The notes below the pieces were generated by a model, which saw only the letters and a list, made by a program, of their open reading frames with translations, had not been told where the DNA came from and did not search any database. Shown here in pieces: positions 5,336 to 7,931 of a DNA stretch of 7,931 bases. This stretch comes from Flavobacterium sp. (GTDB taxonomy: Bacteria; Bacteroidota; Bacteroidia; Flavobacteriales; Flavobacteriaceae): assembly GCA_023253295.1 (NCBI GenBank), contig JALRGZ010000194.1:1-7931 (forward strand), read 5' to 3'. Positions within the stretch are counted from its first letter, which is position 1; each line of letters opens with the position of its first letter. The position numbers were made by a program, and so were the translations under genes.

Positions 5336-6184
5336 ATGGAAGCGAAAATTGCAATACAAGGTATAATAGGTTCTTTTCATCATCAGGTAGCTCAGGAGTA
5401 TTTTGGTCAGGATGTGGTTGTAGATGAGTGTATGTCTTTTGATGAATTAGTTGATAGTGTTTTGTCTGGTAAATCAACACAGGCAGTTATGGCTATCGAG
5501 AATTCTATTGCTGGCCCAATTATTCCCAATTATGCCTTGATTGATAAAAATAATCTACATATTATCGGAGAGCATTATTTGAGTATTCATCAAAATTTAA
5601 TGGCTTTAAAAGGTCAAACAATTGAGGATATAAAAGAAGTATATTCACACCCAATGGCGTTGTTGCAGTGTATGGATTTTTTGAAAAAATATCCACATAT
5701 CAAATTGGTTGAAGACAAGGATACTGCTGAAACGGCTCGTAGAATTCAACAAAATCAAATAAAAGGAATCGCAGCAATTGCAAGTAAAATAGCTGCCGAA
5801 ATGTATGATTTAGAGATTTTAGCTCCGGAGATTCAGACGATTAAAAATAATATGACCCGTTTTGTGATCATTAAAAAAGAAAATTCGTTTGTTCCGGAAA
5901 ATGAAATCAACAGAGCTTCCTTGAAATTTGAATTGGATCATAAAAGAGGAAGTTTGGCAGCGGTGTTGAATGTGATGAGTGATTGCAAAATGAATTTAAC
6001 GAAGATTCAGTCATTGCCAAAAATAGAAACGCCTTGGAGATATTCTTTTTTTGTGGATGTAACTTTCGATAAGTATGAAGATTACTCAAAAGCAAAATCC
6101 TTATTGTCTATCATGGCAGAGTATTTTAAGATTTTAGGAGAATATCCAAATACGAAACCATTACAATTAAACAATTCAAATTAA
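5336..6184 (+). CDS. pheA: Prephenate dehydratase with ACT regulatory domain
   Basis: This enzyme converts prephenate to phenylpyruvate, the committed step to phenylalanine, in the cytosol. The 282 residues are full length for a monofunctional enzyme. The catalytic domain (1 to about 180) shows QGIIGSFHH (8-16), AIENSIAG (53-60), YSHPMALLQC (103-112), DTAETAR (129-135), and the NMTRF motif (172-176), whose Thr174-Arg175-Phe176 is the hallmark of dehydratase activity. The ACT domain (about 195-272) carries GSLA (205-208) and QSLP (225-228) in place of the classical GALV and ESRP Phe-binding motifs, so feedback inhibition by Phe is likely. There is no N-terminal chorismate mutase domain, unlike the E. 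coli P-protein. The ATG lies 6 nt after the attenuator T-tract with no Shine-Dalgarno sequence. It is the first structural gene of the pheA-aminotransferase-tyrA operon, so Phe probably acts twice: by attenuation and allosterically. Confidence 0.95.
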   Translation: MEAKIAIQGIIGSFHHQVAQEYFGQDVVVDECMSFDELVDSVLSGKSTQAVMAIENSIAGPIIPNYALIDKNNLHIIGEHYLSIHQNLMALKGQTIEDIKEVYSHPMALLQCMDFLKKYPHIKLVEDKDTAETARRIQQNQIKGIAAIASKIAAEMYDLEILAPEIQTIKNNMTRFVIIKKENSFVPENEINRASLKFELDHKRGSLAAVLNVMSDCKMNLTKIQSLPKIETPWRYSFFVDVTFDKYEDYSKAKSLLSIMAEYFKILGEYPNTKPLQLNNSN

Positions 6185-6197
6185 AAGCAGATTGTCG

Positions 6198-6232
6198 TTC
6201 GATATATTCGAAAATAGTTCAAAAGTTCAAAA
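6198..6232. other. Small inverted and tandem repeats in the pheA-aminotransferase gap
   Basis: TTCGA (6198-6202) and TCGAA (6208-6212) form a short inverted repeat around TATAT. It is followed by GTTCAAAA in two tandem copies (6217-6224, 6225-6232). These lie in the 52-bp gap before the aminotransferase ATG. They are too short to assign a function and could affect translation initiation of the second gene. Confidence 0.35.
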
Positions 6233-6236
6233 TAAA

Positions 6237-7382
6237 ATGATTACAACAGCAAATAGATTGAATACAGTTGAAGAATATTATTTTTCTTCAAAATTAAGAG
6301 AAGTGAGACAATTAGCATCCGAAGGAAAACCAATTATCAATATGGGAATTGGAAGTCCGGATCTGGCTCCTTCACAAGCAGTTATCGATGCAGTTGCATT
6401 GGCTATTCAAGATGAAAATGCTCATGGTTATCAGAGTTATCAGGGATTGCCTGAGTTGCGCAAAAGTATGGCTGATTTTTATATGAATAATTTTCAGGTG
6501 AGCCTGAATCCAAATACGGAGATTTTGCCTTTGATGGGTTCAAAAGAAGGGATTATGCATATTTCATTGGCATTCTTGAACGAAGGAGATCAGGTTTTGA
6601 TTCCTAATCCGGGATATCCAACCTATACTTCGGTTACGAATTTGGTAGGAGCAGAAGCTGTTTATTATGATTTGGCTGAAGCGAATAACTGGGAGCCTGA
6701 TTTTGATGCTTTAGAAAAATTAGATTTGTCAAAAGTAAAATTGATGTGGATTGGCTATCCACACATGCCAACAGGAGCGAGAGGAAGTTTGGAGTTGTTT
6801 GAAAAGTTGGTTGCTTTTGCCAAAAAATATAACATTTTATTGGTAAATGATAATCCGTATAGTTTTGTTTTGAATGACAATCCGATGAGTTTGTTGCAGG
6901 TGGATGGTGCTAAAGAGGTAGCTTTGGAATTGAATTCATTGAGTAAGACTTTTAATATGGCCGGATGGAGAGTTGGAATGGTTTCCGGAAATGCTGAATT
7001 GATAGATGCTGTTTTGAAAGTGAAAAGTAATATGGACAGCGGAATGTTCTACGGAATTCAAAAAGGCGCTATCGAAGCTTTAAAAAGTGATAAATCATGG
7101 TTTGATTCCATGAATGAAATTTATAAAAAACGCCGCGTTTTAACCGAGCAATTGGCCGAAAAATTAGGTTGTGAAGTTTATAAAGAAGGAGTTGGATTAT
7201 TTGTTTGGGCAAAATTACCGGAAGGAATCCAATCAGCAGAAAAGTTCATTGATCAGGTATTGCACGAGAAATATATTTTTATTGCACCGGGAACTATTTT
7301 TGGTTCTAATGGAGAAGGGTATATTCGATTTGCATTATGTGTGAAAGACGAGAAAATAAAAGAAGCAATAGAAAGATTTTAA
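6237..7382 (+). CDS. PLP-dependent class I/II aminotransferase, probably the Phe/Tyr (aromatic) transaminase of the operon
   Basis: This fold-type I aminotransferase of 381 residues probably transaminates phenylpyruvate and 4-hydroxyphenylpyruvate (or acts on prephenate). The position between pheA and tyrA gives this role; the sequence alone does not fix the substrate. ATG 6237 (MITTANRL) is chosen. The frame is open to a TTG at 6192, which would add 15 residues and start 7 nt after pheA, but the ATG fits an ordinary family N-terminus. Visible features are NMGIGSPDL (35-43), HGYQSYQGLPELR (63-75), PNPGYPTY (123-130), GYPHMPTGA (173-181), VNDNPYSF (203-210, Asp205 contacting the PLP pyridine nitrogen), SLSKTFNMAGWRVGM (234-248, Schiff-base Lys237), and GYIRFALC (361-368, Arg364 for the substrate carboxylate). 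Met177 stands where the classical HNPTG motif has the Asn that contacts PLP O3'. tyrA begins 4 nt after the stop, so the two are co-transcribed. Confidence 0.88.
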   Translation: MITTANRLNTVEEYYFSSKLREVRQLASEGKPIINMGIGSPDLAPSQAVIDAVALAIQDENAHGYQSYQGLPELRKSMADFYMNNFQVSLNPNTEILPLMGSKEGIMHISLAFLNEGDQVLIPNPGYPTYTSVTNLVGAEAVYYDLAEANNWEPDFDALEKLDLSKVKLMWIGYPHMPTGARGSLELFEKLVAFAKKYNILLVNDNPYSFVLNDNPMSLLQVDGAKEVALELNSLSKTFNMAGWRVGMVSGNAELIDAVLKVKSNMDSGMFYGIQKGAIEALKSDKSWFDSMNEIYKKRRVLTEQLAEKLGCEVYKEGVGLFVWAKLPEGIQSAEKFIDQVLHEKYIFIAPGTIFGSNGEGYIRFALCVKDEKIKEAIERF

Positions 7383-7386
7383 TAAA

Positions 7387-7931
7387 ATGAAAGTATTTGT
7401 AATAGGTATAGGATTGATTGGTGGTTCGATGGTTTTGGACATCAAAGCACTTTATCCTGAAGCTACTATTTACGGAATCGATAATAATGAAAAGCATGTG
7501 CAGCAGGCTCTAGAACTTGGTGTGATTGATGTTGCTGCAACTATGGATGATTTACCTCATGCAGATTTTGTTATTGTTTCTGTTCCTGTAAATGTTGCCC
7601 TTGGATTATTGCCTAAAGTACTTGATTTGGTTGGGGATAACGCAATTGTAATGGAAGTAGGTTCAACTAAAAATCCTATTTGTGAAATCATTGCAACGCA
7701 TCCGAAAAGAAGAAACTTTATTGCGACGCATCCAATTGCCGGAACTGAATTTTCCGGACCTTCTGCGGCTTTGAAAGGTTTGTTTAAAGGAAAAACAAAC
7801 ATCATTTGTGAAGTTGAAAAAACAGCTTTTAAATTGCAGGAAAAAGCCCTGGATGTGTTTAAGAATATGGGAATGCGTATTCGTTACATGGATCCTAAGT
7901 CGCATGATAAACATATTGCTTATGTTTCGCA
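7387..7931 (+). CDS. tyrA: Prephenate dehydrogenase, 3'-truncated by the window edge
   Basis: This enzyme oxidatively decarboxylates prephenate to 4-hydroxyphenylpyruvate with NAD(P)+, the branch step to tyrosine. The ATG is 4 nt after the aminotransferase stop. The frame runs open to the right edge, giving 181 complete codons of a family usually about 280 long. The N-terminal Rossmann fold begins at once with VIGIGLIGGS (5-14, GxGxxG), followed by the acidic YGID strand (29-32, Asp32), VSVPV (64-68), EVGSTK (90-95), and HPIAGTEFSG (115-124, with the catalytic-region His). The segment DKHIAYVS at the very end starts the helical C-terminal dimerisation domain. No ACT domain is visible in the part present. 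In related genomes the next gene is commonly a DAHP synthase/chorismate mutase fusion; this cannot be checked here. Confidence 0.93.
   Translation, partial: MKVFVIGIGLIGGSMVLDIKALYPEATIYGIDNNEKHVQQALELGVIDVAATMDDLPHADFVIVSVPVNVALGLLPKVLDLVGDNAIVMEVGSTKNPICEIIATHPKRRNFIATHPIAGTEFSGPSAALKGLFKGKTNIICEVEKTAFKLQEKALDVFKNMGMRIRYMDPKSHDKHIAYVS

Noticed and set aside
5292..5480. Minus-strand ORF over the pheA start
   Set aside because: It is antisense to pheA and the attenuator terminator, with low-complexity translation and no promoter.
5907..6095. Minus-strand ORF within the PheA ACT domain
   Set aside because: It is a shadow of a conserved coding region with no supporting signal.
6192..6236. TTG start 45 nt upstream for the aminotransferase
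   Set aside because: The added 15 residues do not resemble a usual family N-terminus, and a good ATG follows at 6237. It remains possible, because the TTG is only 7 nt from the pheA stop.
7306..7914. Several minus-strand ORFs across the aminotransferase end and tyrA
   Set aside because: They are antisense to tyrA, whose plus-strand frame has clear Rossmann and catalytic motifs and runs off the window edge.
1..7931. CRISPR arrays, tRNA or rRNA genes, insertion sequences, phage or defence genes
   Set aside because: No repeat-spacer pattern, tRNA-like cloverleaf, transposase or terminal inverted repeats were seen. Base composition and gene content look like ordinary core chromosome.

Overview
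The window looks like a chromosome segment of a gliding, AT-rich member of the Bacteroidota, most likely Flavobacterium or a close relative. The grounds are a GldA-type ABC ATPase, a large secreted protein ending in a type B type IX secretion (T9SS) sorting domain, Bacteroidota-type promoters (TTTG, about 19 bp, TAnnTTTG), few Shine-Dalgarno sequences, and A-rich translation starts.

Layout. Positions 1-730 hold the 3' part of metF (methylenetetrahydrofolate reductase), closed by an intrinsic terminator. Positions 896-3070 encode a 724-residue exported, multi-domain, adhesin-like protein with a T9SS type B C-terminal domain; its start codon is uncertain. It converges on gldA (3143-4039, minus strand), and a bidirectional hairpin terminator lies between them. 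gldA is divergent from a secreted M28 zinc aminopeptidase (4161-5084) across a 121-bp gap with a -7 element facing each way.

From 5112 to the right edge lies an aromatic amino acid operon: promoter, about 190-nt leader, pheA (prephenate dehydratase with ACT domain), a PLP-dependent aminotransferase, and tyrA (prephenate dehydrogenase, running off the window). Together these convert prephenate to phenylpyruvate or 4-hydroxyphenylpyruvate and transaminate the products to Phe and Tyr. PheA has no chorismate mutase domain, so that activity should be encoded elsewhere, probably just downstream.

The most interesting element is the pheA leader. It contains a small ORF (5189-5248) encoding MSNNRFYFSNTFFYFFSER, with 6 Phe and 2 Tyr in 19 codons. 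A perfect 9-bp terminator hairpin with a T-tract (5301-5329) ends 6 nt before the pheA start codon. An 8-bp perfect, extendable, mutually exclusive antiterminator pairing starts exactly at the leader-peptide stop codon (5248-5260 with 5295-5306). This is the full architecture of a ribosome-mediated Phe/Tyr transcription attenuator, similar in logic to enterobacterial pheL-pheA but with unrelated sequence and in a different phylum. The mechanism is inferred from sequence alone.
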